DNA of 64,000 nt from Aquibacillus sediminis (GCF_005870085.1 NZ_SZNM01000010.1:1-64000); one strand, 5' to 3'; shown: positions 1-9,149, numbered from the stretch's first letter. Notes: generated from the sequence alone by a model not told the origin. Numbers and translations are program-made.

Positions 1-129
1 ATGGTTTACTATAACAATTATCGATATCAATGGAACTTAAAAAAGATGACCCCTATCCAATATAGGAATCATCTTCAAGTAGCTTAATCTCTTTTTTCAT
101 AGTGTCCTTGACACGGGTGCCAGTTTATA
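1..129 (+). mobile_element. IS3-family insertion sequence, 3' end (transposase tail)
   Basis: Reading from base 1 gives a 28-residue tail ending at 87 that contains YYNNYRYQWNLKKMTPIQYR, the typical C-terminus of IS3/IS150-group OrfB (rve-domain) transposases. The sequence after the stop, about 103-127, resembles an IS3-type right terminal repeat (tgtccttgacacgggtgcc). The element is cut by the window edge, so its integrity and left end cannot be judged. It lies directly downstream of the ectABC operon, tail to tail with ectC. The family call is secure; the exact right boundary is inferred. Confidence 0.75.
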
Positions 130-162
130 CTTTATCAAGCCTGTCATCTTTTTTTTATTTAT

Positions 163-552
163 TTATTCACTATCATCTACAGGATACACGCCATTTTCAT
201 CATGAACTTCTTTGCCAGTTAATGGTGGGTTGAATACACAAACCATGCTCATACCATCTTTAGTTCGTAGTAAGTGTTCATCGTGTTTATCCAACACATA
301 AAGGTCATCCTTTTTAATAGGCCAAACTTTATTGTCGCTAAGTGTAACAACTTCTCCTTCGCCTTCAGTAAGGAAAACCGATTCTAAATGGTTTTGATAC
401 CAAATGTGTGTTTCTGTGCCAGGTTTAATCGTTGTATAGTTAACCGTGTAACCCATACCATCCTTTTTAAGGAGCATGCGTTTGGAGACCCAATTACCTC
501 CATCTACATCATGTTCAGTACCTTCAATGTCTTTTAAAGAAATTACTTTCAT
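163..552 (-). CDS. ectC: L-ectoine synthase EctC
   Basis: EctC cyclises N-gamma-acetyl-L-2,4-diaminobutyrate to the compatible solute ectoine in the cytoplasm. The 129-residue protein is a single cupin domain of normal EctC length, with the conserved N-terminal [16 protein letters not shown] and the WYQNHLE and [10 protein letters not shown] cupin-motif segments carrying metal and substrate residues. The start has a good upstream site (AGGAGGA on the minus strand). It is the last gene of an ectA-ectB-ectC operon, 90 bp after ectB. No ectD hydroxylase or lysC aspartokinase follows; the operon ends against an insertion sequence. Confidence 0.96.
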   Translation of the reverse strand: MKVISLKDIEGTEHDVDGGNWVSKRMLLKKDGMGYTVNYTTIKPGTETHIWYQNHLESVFLTEGEGEVVTLSDNKVWPIKKDDLYVLDKHDEHLLRTKDGMSMVCVFNPPLTGKEVHDENGVYPVDDSE

Positions 553-642
553 GTTTAGTTCCTCCTGAGAATTTAGTTAGTATAATGTATTCATGTGTCT
601 CCCCAAGTAGGTTACTTGGGATTTTAATTTAATAGAATACCT

Positions 643-1944
643 TTAGTTTGTTACTGGTTCTTTTATTAAACTTTTTACACTTTTTTCAATAATTTCTAAG
701 CCTTCCTTTAATCCGGCTTCATCAATGTTTAATGGTGGGAAAAGCTTAAATACTTCATCATTAGGTCCAGCAGTTTCCATGATTAGTCCGTTTTCAAATG
801 CTTTGGCTGCAATCTTGTCCGCCAAACCATCTACTTCTGAAGAAATACCAACCATAAATCCGCGACCTTTAACTTTTCCTTTAAGCTCTGGATAATCATC
901 AACAACTTTTTGTAAAAAGTTATAAATGATATCTGATTTCGCTTTAATATCCTTCTCAAAATTTTCGTCTTTCCAGTAGTCTAATGCTGCAGTTGCGGTA
1001 ACAAATGCATGGTTATTACCACGGAACGTTCCATTATGTTCACCAGGTTTAAATTTATCAATTTCTGGGCGTATTAATGTGATTGCAAATGGTAAACCGT
1101 AACCACTTAGTGATTTTGACATACAAATAATATCAGGTTTGATTCCAGCAGGTTCAAAACTAAAGAAAGAACCAGTACGACCAACCCCTGCTTGAACTTC
1201 GTCAACGATAAGAAGGATGTCCCAACGCTTACATACTTGTTCAACTTTTCTTAACCATTCAAAGCTAGCAGCATTAATTCCACCTTCACCTTGAACTGTT
1301 TCAAGAATAATAGCAGCAGGAATGTCTACACCACTACCACCATCTTCTAGGAAACGTTCTAAATAGTCGATGGAGTCTTGTTCATTCACATAGTTGTCAT
1401 ATGGCATGGTAACAACATTTTGTAATGGAATTCCAGCACCTTTACGTTTCATTGCATTACCAGTCACGGATAGGGAACCGATCGTCATACCGTGAAAGCC
1501 GTTAGTAAAACTGATCACATCGGTACGACCAGTTACTTTACGTGCTAATTTCAACGCACTTTCGACTGTATTTGTTCCTGTTGGTCCAGGGAACATGATC
1601 TTATAATCTAGGTTTCGCGGTTTAAGAATGGTATTATTAAATTTATCTAAGAATTCAGCTTTTGCTGAAGACGCCATATCAAGTGAATGAGTAATACCGT
1701 CACTTGTGATGTATTCGATTAATTTTTCCTTCATCTTAGGATCATTATGTCCATAGTTTAATGCACCAGCACCTGAGAAGAAATCGATATATTCTTTACC
1801 AGCTTCATCCCACATTTTGTACCCTTTTGCCTTTGTAAATACGGTTGGAAAACTACGTACATAACTACGAACCTCTGATTCTAACTGATTGATAATATTC
1901 ATATCATTACTCACGGTAATTAGTTCCTCCTTAATAGTAGGCAT
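643..1944 (-). CDS. ectB: Diaminobutyrate--2-oxoglutarate transaminase EctB
   Basis: EctB is the PLP enzyme of the first ectoine-specific step: it transaminates L-aspartate beta-semialdehyde with glutamate to L-2,4-diaminobutyrate. The 433-residue protein is a class III aminotransferase. [16 protein letters not shown] binds the PLP phosphate, [13 protein letters not shown] holds the cofactor aspartate, and the Schiff-base lysine lies in [13 protein letters not shown] near residue 270. Length is normal for the family. It sits between ectA (87 bp upstream) and ectC, all on the minus strand, so the three should be co-transcribed. A standard ATG follows an AGGAGG-type site. Confidence 0.96.
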   Translation of the reverse strand: MPTIKEELITVSNDMNIINQLESEVRSYVRSFPTVFTKAKGYKMWDEAGKEYIDFFSGAGALNYGHNDPKMKEKLIEYITSDGITHSLDMASSAKAEFLDKFNNTILKPRNLDYKIMFPGPTGTNTVESALKLARKVTGRTDVISFTNGFHGMTIGSLSVTGNAMKRKGAGIPLQNVVTMPYDNYVNEQDSIDYLERFLEDGGSGVDIPAAIILETVQGEGGINAASFEWLRKVEQVCKRWDILLIVDEVQAGVGRTGSFFSFEPAGIKPDIICMSKSLSGYGLPFAITLIRPEIDKFKPGEHNGTFRGNNHAFVTATAALDYWKDENFEKDIKAKSDIIYNFLQKVVDDYPELKGKVKGRGFMVGISSEVDGLADKIAAKAFENGLIMETAGPNDEVFKLFPPLNIDEAGLKEGLEIIEKSVKSLIKEPVTN

Positions 1945-2030
1945 ACCTTTTAATAAAGTATGTTTATTTAAAAAATATTTGAAATTTTTAAAATTCTATA
2001 TGTGCAAAAATTCTATGTGTGAAAAAAATT

Positions 2031-2546
2031 CTATTTGCGTATTGGTCCAATTCGGAAATTTAATTCTGCTTCATGACCTTCGCCTGGAAATAGTTCCTCG
2101 GGAAATAGGTCACTAACTTCACATGTTGTATCATGGTCACGAGCAAGACGTTTAAACAGTGATTGAGATGCTTTGTTTGATGGAGTAACCGTTGCTTCAA
2201 CGAATTGAACGTCCTGGCATGACTCTCTGTTAATAAGTTCATTTAAGAGTTTGGAGGCGATTCCTTTTCCCCGTTGTGAGGAATCTACACCAACTTGCCA
2301 GACAAAGACTACATCTTGACGTTCTGGGGGGATAAATGCAGTAACAAATCCAACGACCTTATCTTCTTCTTTTGCTACAACACATGTCTCGGCAAAATAC
2401 TCAGCCATCATAATGTACTTATATGGTGAGTTTTGGTCCAGTGTTGAGCTGTTTACTAGTTCCCACATTGCTGCGCCATCTTCAACTGTTGGTTTTTCAA
2501 ATGTAACAATTTTTTTCTGTGGGGCAGTTGCAATTTGACTGTTAAT
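2031..2546 (-). CDS. ectA: L-2,4-diaminobutyrate N-acetyltransferase EctA
   Basis: EctA acetylates 2,4-diaminobutyrate with acetyl-CoA, the second ectoine step. It is a GNAT protein: KPTVEDGAAMWELVN opens the domain, QVGVDSSQRGKGIASKLL is the acetyl-CoA loop, and EATVTPSNKASQSLFKR and the FPGEGHEAE tail are EctA hallmarks. The start is unusual. No ATG precedes the conserved domain; the in-frame TTG at 2627 and GTG at 2564 lack a ribosome site, while a strong AAGGGAG lies 8 nt before an ATT at 2546. That gives a 171-residue protein of usual length, and I chose it tentatively. A 9-codon ATG ORF (2608-2579) lies in the leader. Confidence 0.9.
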   Translation of the reverse strand: MNSQIATAPQKKIVTFEKPTVEDGAAMWELVNSSTLDQNSPYKYIMMAEYFAETCVVAKEEDKVVGFVTAFIPPERQDVVFVWQVGVDSSQRGKGIASKLLNELINRESCQDVQFVEATVTPSNKASQSLFKRLARDHDTTCEVSDLFPEELFPGEGHEAELNFRIGPIRK

Positions 2547-2713
2547 GGTAACTTCTCCCTTCACTTGCTTTTTTTTAACTAATTGTTCACATCTATAATG
2601 ATAACCATCCAACACAACTTTTCGCAAACAAGCTTATTAGCCATTCATGGTCATTAATTGTGCTTTGCAACGATTAAACATAAAAAGGTTGCCTAAGTTA
2701 ATAAATACTACAG

Positions 2714-2736
2714 AATTGTTAAAAATTCTAACAATT
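2714..2736 (-). promoter_or_regulatory. Inverted repeat in the ectA upstream region, candidate operator
   Basis: AATTGTTA and TAACAATT form perfect 8-bp arms separated by 7 bp, about 170 bp upstream of the proposed ectA start. On the minus strand the right part overlaps a possible SigA promoter (TTGTTA, 18 bp, TAGTAT). The symmetry suggests a dimeric regulator site controlling ectABC, but no regulator gene is adjacent and the region is very A+T rich, so chance is possible. Confidence 0.35.
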
Positions 2737-2795
2737 TATACGATTTTGCAATTTTTATTAGAATTTAATCTATGTTATGGAAGGAAGTGGAAACG

Positions 2796-2826
2796 AAAAA
2801 ACAGCAGATCAAGTGTGATCTGCTGT
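2796..2826 (-). terminator. Rho-independent terminator of the YfhD-like gene
   Basis: An 11-bp perfect stem (acagcagatca with tgatctgctgt) and a 4-nt loop, followed on the minus strand by a T-run. It lies 11 bp after the stop codon of the small YfhD-like gene and upstream of the ectABC promoter region, which insulates the ectoine operon. Confidence 0.85.
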
Positions 2827-2836
2827 TCCTATCTAT

Positions 2837-2983
2837 TCATTTATTTTTATTTTGTGCGCGACGATCAGCAGCTTTCATTCGCTGTACAGCTTCCATGTCT
2901 TCGGAGTCTGCTAGTTCATAGGAAAATTCAACATCTTCTGCTTTTTCAATGTTTTGCTTTTGGTTCTTGTTGTTTTTGCTCAT
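2837..2983 (-). CDS. YfhD-like small protein (48 aa)
   Basis: A short gene encoding a 48-residue, highly charged soluble protein. Its core DVEFSYELADSEDMEA followed by KAADRRA resembles the YfhD family of short Bacillus proteins, whose molecular role is unknown to me. The start ATG at 2983 is preceded by GAGGGAGG at good spacing, and a clear terminator follows the TGA stop, so it is a real monocistronic gene. N- and C-termini are Lys/Asn/Gln rich and probably disordered. The family assignment is from memory of the motif and is moderately secure. Confidence 0.75.
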   Translation of the reverse strand: MSKNNKNQKQNIEKAEDVEFSYELADSEDMEAVQRMKAADRRAQNKNK

Positions 2984-3059
2984 CGTAACCTTCCCTCCCT
3001 CTCTGTTATTTCTTTGTTAGTATGGAGTCATTTTAGAAAAGGTATGCGTTACAAACGTT

Positions 3060-3668
3060 TCATCTTGAAAGAAAGGGGTTGTCATCAATCCAGAATCGCC
3101 ATGGATAATATTTAGCCTCGCCACTGTTTTCAATGCCGATTCTAGGACCGGAGACAATCGTGATCTTTTTAGTTTGGTGCGGTTTGGCTATCCAAAGGGG
3201 AGGCAACTGTAAGTCATGTCCATAATCCTCCATTTGGATTCCAAGTGCTTGTGTTAGCTTGCCTGGACCATTGGTTAGTTGCTGTTCTTTTTTAGCTTTT
3301 GGTCGACGTTTTACCATTAACTCCTGATTATAATAAGGTTGTATGGCACGAATAAGAACAGCCTCAGGGTGACCTACTTCACCACTTACTATATTAAATA
3401 AGCAATGTGTATGCATCGTATACGTATAGCAGTATCCAGCTGGGCCAAACATGACTTCTGTTCGTTTTGTTCGACGGTTATTATAACTATGGGCCGCGCG
3501 GTCGTTGGGTCCGATATATGCTTCTGTTTCTACGATCATACCTGCTGCAGTTCCTTCTGGCGTTTCTTTGACGAGAATACCTCCAAGTAAAGCTTTGGCA
3601 AGGTTGAGTGTTGGCATTTGATAGTCTGCGTTGGTTAAAAGGGTAAGATCTGAGAGCTTACGATCCAA
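3060..3668 (-). CDS. Putative 3-methyladenine DNA glycosylase (AAG/MPG family)
   Basis: A base-excision repair glycosylase that removes alkylated purines. The 202-residue protein has the AAG fold markers: LAKALLGGILV, the catalytic segment MIVETEAYIGPNDRAAHS with the general-base Glu, and NGPGKLTQALGI near residue 135, which lines the DNA-binding pocket. B. subtilis YxlJ is of this type and length. The start is a TTG at 3668 with an AAGGAA site about 11 nt upstream; no better ATG precedes the domain. It is followed in the same direction by the YfhD-like gene after 76 bp, with no obvious functional link. Confidence 0.9.
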   Translation of the reverse strand: MDRKLSDLTLLTNADYQMPTLNLAKALLGGILVKETPEGTAAGMIVETEAYIGPNDRAAHSYNNRRTKRTEVMFGPAGYCYTYTMHTHCLFNIVSGEVGHPEAVLIRAIQPYYNQELMVKRRPKAKKEQQLTNGPGKLTQALGIQMEDYGHDLQLPPLWIAKPHQTKKITIVSGPRIGIENSGEAKYYPWRFWIDDNPFLSR

Positions 3669-3691
3669 TCGTTATCAAATTCCTTTCTTCA

Positions 3692-4666
3692 TTAATTTCG
3701 GATTATAATAAAGACCATATAAACAACGTAACAAAGGACTAAAATAAACCCTTCGAACCTTCCGATAGTATATTTTGATCTGGAAAAAAGCAAAAGTGTA
3801 GCTGTTAGTAAAATCATAATCAAAATATCAAAGAAGATTTTATTGGAAATATGAAGCGGTGATATTGTAGCTGTTGTACCAAGTACAAATAGGATATTAA
3901 AAATACTACTTCCAACTATATTTCCTAACGCAATATCACTTTGTTTCTTTAAAGCTGCAGCGGCTGATGTTACTAATTCGGGTAAAGAAGTTCCAACTGC
4001 AACAATGGTAAGACCTGCTAAGGTTTCACTCATTCCCCAAGCATAGGCGATTGCTGTACTACTATCTACTACTAAATTTCCACCAAAAACAATAGCGGCT
4101 AATCCAACAATGGTAAGTACAATATTTTTTCCCCATGTTTTTGGTGAGGTGGAGATGTTTTTTTCTAGAACTTGTTCTCGATCGTTTCTTGCTACTTCAA
4201 AAATGTAATTTAAAAAGATAAGTAAAAATAGTAATAAGATAATCCCATCCGAGCGCGTAAGCATATTGGTTGTCCCATTTTGTAAAAACATATCACTGAT
4301 TAGCACATATAAGGCCACACATGTTAAAAGTGTAAAGGGAATTTCTTTCCGAACTGTAGCACTTTCTACTTTTAAGGGATAGATCAGTGCAGTTACCCCA
4401 ATCGCTAGCGTAATGTTAAAGATATTGCTACCTACTACATTCCCTAATGATACAGTTTCTGTTCCGTGGACAGCTGCTGTAATACTTACAGTTGCTTCGG
4501 GGGCGCTGGTTCCAAAAGATACAATCGTTAAGCCAATTAGAAGAGGGGAGACGTGTAATAACCTAGCGATCTTTGATGAACCATCGACAAAAAAATCTGC
4601 GCCTTTAATTAATAATAAAAAGCCAATGATTAAAAGTATGTAATTAATTTCTAACACCACCAACAA
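3692..4666 (-). CDS. Calcium/sodium antiporter (CaCA family, YrbG-like)
   Basis: An inner-membrane K+-independent Ca2+/Na+ exchanger-like protein of about 10 membrane helices. The two duplicated alpha-repeats are visible: LIGLTIVSFGTSAPEATVS with LGNVVGSNIFN in the first half, and GLTIVAVGTSLPELVTS with LGNIVGSSIFN in the second. These carry the ion-binding Glu and Asn residues. The start is uncertain. The TTG at 4666 has no ribosome site, while GGTGGTG lies just before an ATT codon at 4648, which would remove six residues. It ends 23 bp before the glycosylase gene in the same direction, so the two may be co-transcribed. Confidence 0.9.
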   Translation of the reverse strand: MLVVLEINYILLIIGFLLLIKGADFFVDGSSKIARLLHVSPLLIGLTIVSFGTSAPEATVSITAAVHGTETVSLGNVVGSNIFNITLAIGVTALIYPLKVESATVRKEIPFTLLTCVALYVLISDMFLQNGTTNMLTRSDGIILLLFLLIFLNYIFEVARNDREQVLEKNISTSPKTWGKNIVLTIVGLAAIVFGGNLVVDSSTAIAYAWGMSETLAGLTIVAVGTSLPELVTSAAAALKKQSDIALGNIVGSSIFNILFVLGTTATISPLHISNKIFFDILIMILLTATLLLFSRSKYTIGRFEGFILVLCYVVYMVFIIIRN

Positions 4667-4835
4667 ATTAATCTATAAAATAGGTTAAACAAAAAATAAA
4701 AAAATTATTATACAAGTTTATATATCGGGAAGTCTAGGGTGATCGTATATGTATGTTTTTGATTTTTGATGATGAAAACAAGGGAACTCGGGTTCGAGGG
4801 CAGGATGTTCCTAAAAGCAACCATAGACAAACAAA

Positions 4836-4883
4836 GCCACCATGCTATATATCTAGACAAGACCTAAACATATATTTGGTGGC
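4836..4883 (-). terminator. Terminator after the YuzB-like gene
   Basis: gccacca and tggtggc bound a longer imperfect, A+T-rich stem, with tttgtttg after it on the minus strand. It lies 22 bp beyond the stop codon of the DUF1450 gene. Confidence 0.65.
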
Positions 4884-4905
4884 CATCATCATGAAGTTTT
4901 AACAT

Positions 4906-5172
4906 TTATTCATTTGCTCTAACTTTTTTTATTTTTGCTAATACTTGATCAGGGTTATCGGCAAAAATTTTTTGTTTATTGTAGACAGCATACGATGAGA
5001 TTGGACATTCATCACAATTGTCTAGGCACTCCATTTCGCGTAATTCAATTCCTTGTTCCTCTGCATAGTTTTCAAAGGCATCTAAATCTTCATCGTTATA
5101 AAATAAATCTAAATTGGTTGAACAGCATTGTATCAAACTCTTCTTACGTTTAAGTTTACTAAATATCCCCAT
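4906..5172 (-). CDS. YuzB-like DUF1450 family protein
   Basis: An 88-residue soluble protein of the DUF1450/UPF0349 (YuzB) family. It carries a Cys-rich pattern: CCS near residue 17 and CLDNCDECPISSYAV near residues 49-63. This is a thioredoxin-fold, ferredoxin-like arrangement, but no biochemical role is established that I know of. The length matches the family. AAGGAAGAGAT precedes the ATG, and a terminator follows 22 bp downstream. Neighbours give no functional clue. The Cys clusters suggest metal or redox chemistry, which is inference only. Confidence 0.88.
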   Translation of the reverse strand: MGIFSKLKRKKSLIQCCSTNLDLFYNDEDLDAFENYAEEQGIELREMECLDNCDECPISSYAVYNKQKIFADNPDQVLAKIKKVRANE

Positions 5173-5353
5173 TCTATCTCTTCCTTTTATTAAGGCTGTA
5201 TAAACATTTTTTGTTTCTTCTATTATATAAGATGAAAAATATTATGGAAAGCTAAAGGCTGGTTGTGTTGCAGATAATGTAATTGTTTGTCGTAATATGA
5301 CAGAGTCGGCTTTGATTTACTATGCTGCAAAACCTGTAAAATGACAATGAAAA

Positions 5354-5378
5354 AAGGCCGCTCACTAGGAACGACCTT
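5354..5378 (-). terminator. katA terminator
   Basis: Two 10-nt arms pair fully on the minus-strand RNA when G-U pairs are allowed, with a 5-nt loop and a T-run after it. It starts about 18 bp beyond the catalase stop codon. Confidence 0.8.
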
Positions 5379-5396
5379 AAACTTTATATAAGAAAA

Positions 5397-6860
5397 CTAT
5401 TTTACTGCATTAGGAACTTGTAAACCTAGACCTTCTGCAATCCGAGTACCAAATTCAGGGTCTGCTTTATAGAAATGCCCAATTTGACGAAGTTTAATTT
5501 CTTCTTTTTCAACTGGCTTCATATGATCAACAAAGTTTTGTACAGTACGTGTTTTTTCATCTTCGCTCATTAACCGGTACAGGTCACCTGCTTGAGTGTA
5601 GTGGTCATCACTATCATAGGCAACACTATCAGCAAATCCGGAAACTTCAAATGGATTAATTTTATTTTCTGGTGTTTCTTTTGGTCCGTCAAAGCTGTTT
5701 GGTTCATAGTTAACAGAACCACCTCCGTTGCCATCAAAACGCATATACCCGTCTCTTTGATAGTTATTTACGTCTACTTTTGAACGGTTAATCGGTAATG
5801 CATCATGGTTTGCGCCAACACGATAACGATGTGCATCAGCATAAGAAAATAGACGACCTTGAAGCATTTTATCTGGTGATGCTTCAATACCTGGTACGAA
5901 TCGTCCTGGTGAAAATGCAGCTTGTTCTACTTCAGCAAAGTAGTTTTCAGGGTTTTTGTTAAGCACCATTTTACCTACTTCAATTAATGGATAGTCTTTG
6001 TGAGACCATACTTTTGTGACATCAAATGGGTCAAAACGGTACGTATTCGCATCTTCAAATGGCATGATTTGAACATATAATGTCCAGGAAGGATAGTCTC
6101 CATTTTCAATTGCATTGTACAGATCTTCTATATGATAGTCTGGATTTTCTCCAGCCAATTTATCAGCTACTTTTGCATCAAGGTTTTTAATCCCTTGGTC
6201 TGTTTTAAAGTGATATTTCACCCATACAGATTCTCCGTTTGCATTAGTCCATTTAAAGGTGTGACTTCCATAACCATTCATATGGCGCCATGTTGCAGGA
6301 ATACCACGATCACCATGTAGGTAAGTGATTTGATGTAGTGATTCTGGTGATAAAGACCAGAAGTCCCAGACAGCGTTAGGATCTTTTAAGTGTGTTTTTG
6401 GATTGCGTTTTTGCGTGTGAATAAAATCAGGGAATTTAATTGCATCACGAATAAAGAATACCGGTGTATTGTTACCGACTAGGTCATAATTCCCTTCCTC
6501 TGTATAAAATTTAACCGCAAATCCTCGTGGGTCACGTACGGTATCAGCTGAACCAAGCTCACCAGCTACGGTTGAAAAACGAATAAACATTGGTGTGCGT
6601 TTACCAGCTTCTGATAAAAAGTCGGCTTTCGTATAGTTAGAAATTTCATCATTGGTAACTTCAAAGTATCCATGTGCACCGCCACCTTTTGCGTGAACAA
6701 CACGTTCAGGTACTCGTTCGCGGTTGAAGTGTGCTAATTTTTCTAATAGGTGAACATCTTGAATTAAAGTTGGGCCACGGTGACCTGCTGTTATCGAGTT
6801 TTGGTTATCCCCAACAGGGCTTCCAGAAGCAGTAGTTAAGTATTTTTTTTCGTTACTCAT
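5397..6860 (-). CDS. katA: Vegetative catalase KatA
   Basis: A monofunctional haem catalase converting hydrogen peroxide to water and oxygen in the cytosol. The 487-residue protein is a small-subunit clade 3 catalase: the active-site signature [15 protein letters not shown] holds the catalytic His, [13 protein letters not shown] the conserved Asn-proximal region, and [14 protein letters not shown] the haem-ligand Tyr. Length matches B. subtilis KatA (about 483). It has its own terminator. A strong SigA promoter and a perfect PerR box lie upstream, so peroxide-inducible expression is expected. Confidence 0.97.
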   Translation of the reverse strand: MSNEKKYLTTASGSPVGDNQNSITAGHRGPTLIQDVHLLEKLAHFNRERVPERVVHAKGGGAHGYFEVTNDEISNYTKADFLSEAGKRTPMFIRFSTVAGELGSADTVRDPRGFAVKFYTEEGNYDLVGNNTPVFFIRDAIKFPDFIHTQKRNPKTHLKDPNAVWDFWSLSPESLHQITYLHGDRGIPATWRHMNGYGSHTFKWTNANGESVWVKYHFKTDQGIKNLDAKVADKLAGENPDYHIEDLYNAIENGDYPSWTLYVQIMPFEDANTYRFDPFDVTKVWSHKDYPLIEVGKMVLNKNPENYFAEVEQAAFSPGRFVPGIEASPDKMLQGRLFSYADAHRYRVGANHDALPINRSKVDVNNYQRDGYMRFDGNGGGSVNYEPNSFDGPKETPENKINPFEVSGFADSVAYDSDDHYTQAGDLYRLMSEDEKTRTVQNFVDHMKPVEKEEIKLRQIGHFYKADPEFGTRIAEGLGLQVPNAVK

Positions 6861-6913
6861 TATGTGAACACCTCTCCTTAATAGTTTGATAGATAAGCTA
6901 TAATCTGTCTCTT

Positions 6914-6941
6914 ATTATAATACAAACTTTTTAAAAGTCAA
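6914..6941 (-). promoter_or_regulatory. katA SigA promoter
   Basis: On the minus strand, TTGACT (6941-6936), a 16-bp spacer and TATAAT (6919-6914), ending 53 bp before the katA ATG. This is the only near-consensus SigA promoter in the region and is adjacent to the Per box. Confidence 0.75.
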
Positions 6942-6948
6942 TATTTGT

Positions 6949-6963
6949 TTATAATAATTATAA
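6949..6963. promoter_or_regulatory. PerR operator (Per box) of katA
   Basis: TTATAATAATTATAA is a perfect match to the 15-bp Bacillus Per box consensus TTATAATnATTATAA. It lies 7 bp upstream of the katA -35 hexamer. By analogy with B. subtilis, Fe/Mn-PerR bound here would repress katA until peroxide oxidises the regulator. Confidence 0.85.
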
Positions 6964-7347
6964 ATAATTATAGGTTGTTCCCTAATTTATATATGGTGTG
7001 AAAACACTAAATATGATAGTTATAAAGTTTTTTCGTATAAATGATTAGGAAAAACTAAATTTTGTACAAGAATAGATACAATATGTCATTTTTGTTTTGT
7101 TAAGTATATTAGTGGATTTTCCGTTGTAACAGTCCCTCTCTCTTTCCAATGGGTTCAGACTAACAATCATGGGCTAAGAGCAAAACCACCACGGACTTAA
7201 GTGTCAGTTTATTGAACGCGTGATTATTATTCTTATAACACTAATTGAGAATTAATAAACTTACAGAATATTCTATAAACAAATTAAAAGCAGTAATCCA
7301 TTGAATATAGTAGAATAAAAGAAACTACTTTTATATAGGGGGCAATC
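6964..7347. other. Intergenic region with an unexplained conserved-looking block
   Basis: Between the katA control region and the next gene there is no credible ORF. Most of it is A+T rich, but 7125-7200 is a distinct block of higher G+C containing gattgttagt on the minus strand. The same 10-mer occurs in the structured element at 36511-36660. The block may be an eroded mobile-element end or RNA; I cannot assign it. The promoter of the downstream ABC gene must lie near 7260-7340. Confidence 0.4.
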
Positions 7348-8157
7348 ATGGTTTTACATTTAAAGAATGTGTCGCTTATACGGGATGGGCATCAAATACT
7401 AAATGCAATTGACTGGGATGTAAATCAAGGGGAACATTGGGCAATTTTAGGTTTAAATGGTGCAGGAAAAACAGCGTTGTTAAACATGCTATGTGCCTAC
7501 TATTTTCCAACACATGGTCAAGTAACTGTGCTCGGTAGACAATTTGGCAGAGATATTTTAGGAGAGGAACTCCGTAAAAAAATTGGTCTTGTATCTTCTT
7601 TATTAAAGAATAGATTTTATGAATCAGATAGTGCTTATCAAGTGGTACTAAGCGGGGCGTTTGCATCCATTGGTCTTTATGAGACGCCTACAGATGAAAT
7701 GAGGGAAAAAGCACAACATTTACTAAAAGAATTAGGTTGCTTTTCTTATGCCAATCGACCTTTTCGCTATTTATCTCAAGGCGAGCGGCAACGCGTTATG
7801 ATTGGTCGTGCTTTAATGGCGGATCCCGAACTGTTAATTTTAGATGAACCAACCAATGGTTTAGACTTTCTTGCTAGAGAACAATTGTTGGAAGTAATCG
7901 AAAAAATCACATTAGCCTCTAATGCACCGACAGTAATTTTTGTTACGCATCATGTAGAGGAAATTTCACCTTGTTTTCAAAAGGCATTACTATTAAAAGG
8001 TGGGGAAGTTTTTTCGAAAGGACCAATAAACCAAGTGATTGAATCAACGGTTTTATCTAATTTTTTTGAGCTAGATGTCGAGGTTGAGTGGTATGGTAAA
8101 AAACCATCTTTGCGTAGAAAAGTAACCAGTGTAAATCATCATGATGTGAAAGCATAA
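7348..8157 (+). CDS. ABC transporter ATP-binding protein (YlmA-like)
   Basis: A 269-residue soluble ABC ATPase subunit. Walker A is GLNGAGKTAL near residue 36, the signature is LSQGERQRV near 144, and Walker B with the D-loop is LLILDEPTNGLD near 165, followed by FVTHHVEEIS containing the switch His. Overall it resembles B. subtilis YlmA, an ABC ATPase lacking an adjacent permease. No membrane component is encoded nearby here either; the next gene, 20 bp downstream, is a secondary transporter. Substrate and partner are unknown. A clear GGGGG ribosome site precedes the ATG. Confidence 0.88.
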   Translation: MVLHLKNVSLIRDGHQILNAIDWDVNQGEHWAILGLNGAGKTALLNMLCAYYFPTHGQVTVLGRQFGRDILGEELRKKIGLVSSLLKNRFYESDSAYQVVLSGAFASIGLYETPTDEMREKAQHLLKELGCFSYANRPFRYLSQGERQRVMIGRALMADPELLILDEPTNGLDFLAREQLLEVIEKITLASNAPTVIFVTHHVEEISPCFQKALLLKGGEVFSKGPINQVIESTVLSNFFELDVEVEWYGKKPSLRRKVTSVNHHDVKA

Positions 8158-8177
8158 ACGTAGGCGAGGGGAATAAT

Positions 8178-9146
8178 ATGTTACAACAAGTGAATAACAA
8201 ATTAGAAAAAGCAATGCCGTTTATAGCTCCATCTAGTGTGATCATCGGTGTTGTTTTTTCTAAATATTTAACTCCACTGGATTTCTTAGTACCTTGGATT
8301 TTTGCGTTTATGACATTCATAGGTAGTTTGAATTCAAATTTTCGATCTTTATATAAAGCTGTATCGCATCCTTTACCGATTATAATTGCTTTAGTTACAT
8401 TGCATGTGATTATGCCACTTTGGGCATGGGGGATTGGTTATTTAGCATTTAGTGGAGATATCTATACGATAACAGGATTAATTATTGCTATGGTAATTCC
8501 AACTGGTATAACGAGTTTTATATGGGTGTCCATGGCAAAGGGCAATGTAGCGTTAACCCTTTCTATTATTTTAATTGATACGATACTATCTCCATTTATT
8601 GTTCCATTTAGTATTTCTGTGTTAGTGGGGCAATCTGTTGAGATCGAAATTTGGAGTATTATGAAAGGTTTAATTGGCATGGTGGTAGTTCCATCGATTA
8701 TTGGGATGTATTTAAACCAGTTTACCGCCGGGAAGTTACCGGAAGTTTTAAAACCTCGTCTATCACCATTTTCCAAAATTGGACTTGGTTGTGTGATCAT
8801 GATAAATAGTTCGGTCATTGCACCATATCTAAGCAATATAAACTTAAAATTAGTTGCTATTGCAGTAGTCGTCTTTTTTATCGCATTTAGTGGGTATTTA
8901 CTGTCGATGGGAATGGGGAAACTAGTCGGAGTAGATCAAGAAACGATGATTTCCTTAACCTTTTCGGGTGGTATGCGTAATATTAGTGCAGGTGCCGTGA
9001 TTGCAGTTACCTATTTTGCACCACCAGTTGCTGTTCCAGTTGTAATAGGTATGCTATTTCAACAAATCATTGCCTCGATCTATGGAAAATGGATAAGTAA
9101 ACACTTCCATAAACCACCAGTTCCTCAATACCAATATGGTACATAA
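8178..9146 (+). CDS. Bile acid:sodium symporter (BASS) family transporter
   Basis: A 322-residue membrane protein with about ten hydrophobic helices. The segment FSGGMRNISAGAVIAVTYF near residue 257 and the earlier IPTGITSFIWVSMAKGN near 105 match the two crossover regions of BASS proteins, where Na+ is bound. Members in Bacillus (YocS type) include transporters of organic anions such as pantoate-like acids; the substrate here cannot be read from sequence. It begins 20 bp after the ABC ATPase gene, with AGGCGAGGGG before the ATG, so the two are probably co-transcribed. A weak terminator follows. Confidence 0.88.
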   Translation: MLQQVNNKLEKAMPFIAPSSVIIGVVFSKYLTPLDFLVPWIFAFMTFIGSLNSNFRSLYKAVSHPLPIIIALVTLHVIMPLWAWGIGYLAFSGDIYTITGLIIAMVIPTGITSFIWVSMAKGNVALTLSIILIDTILSPFIVPFSISVLVGQSVEIEIWSIMKGLIGMVVVPSIIGMYLNQFTAGKLPEVLKPRLSPFSKIGLGCVIMINSSVIAPYLSNINLKLVAIAVVVFFIAFSGYLLSMGMGKLVGVDQETMISLTFSGGMRNISAGAVIAVTYFAPPVAVPVVIGMLFQQIIASIYGKWISKHFHKPPVPQYQYGT

Positions 9147-9149
9147 AAA

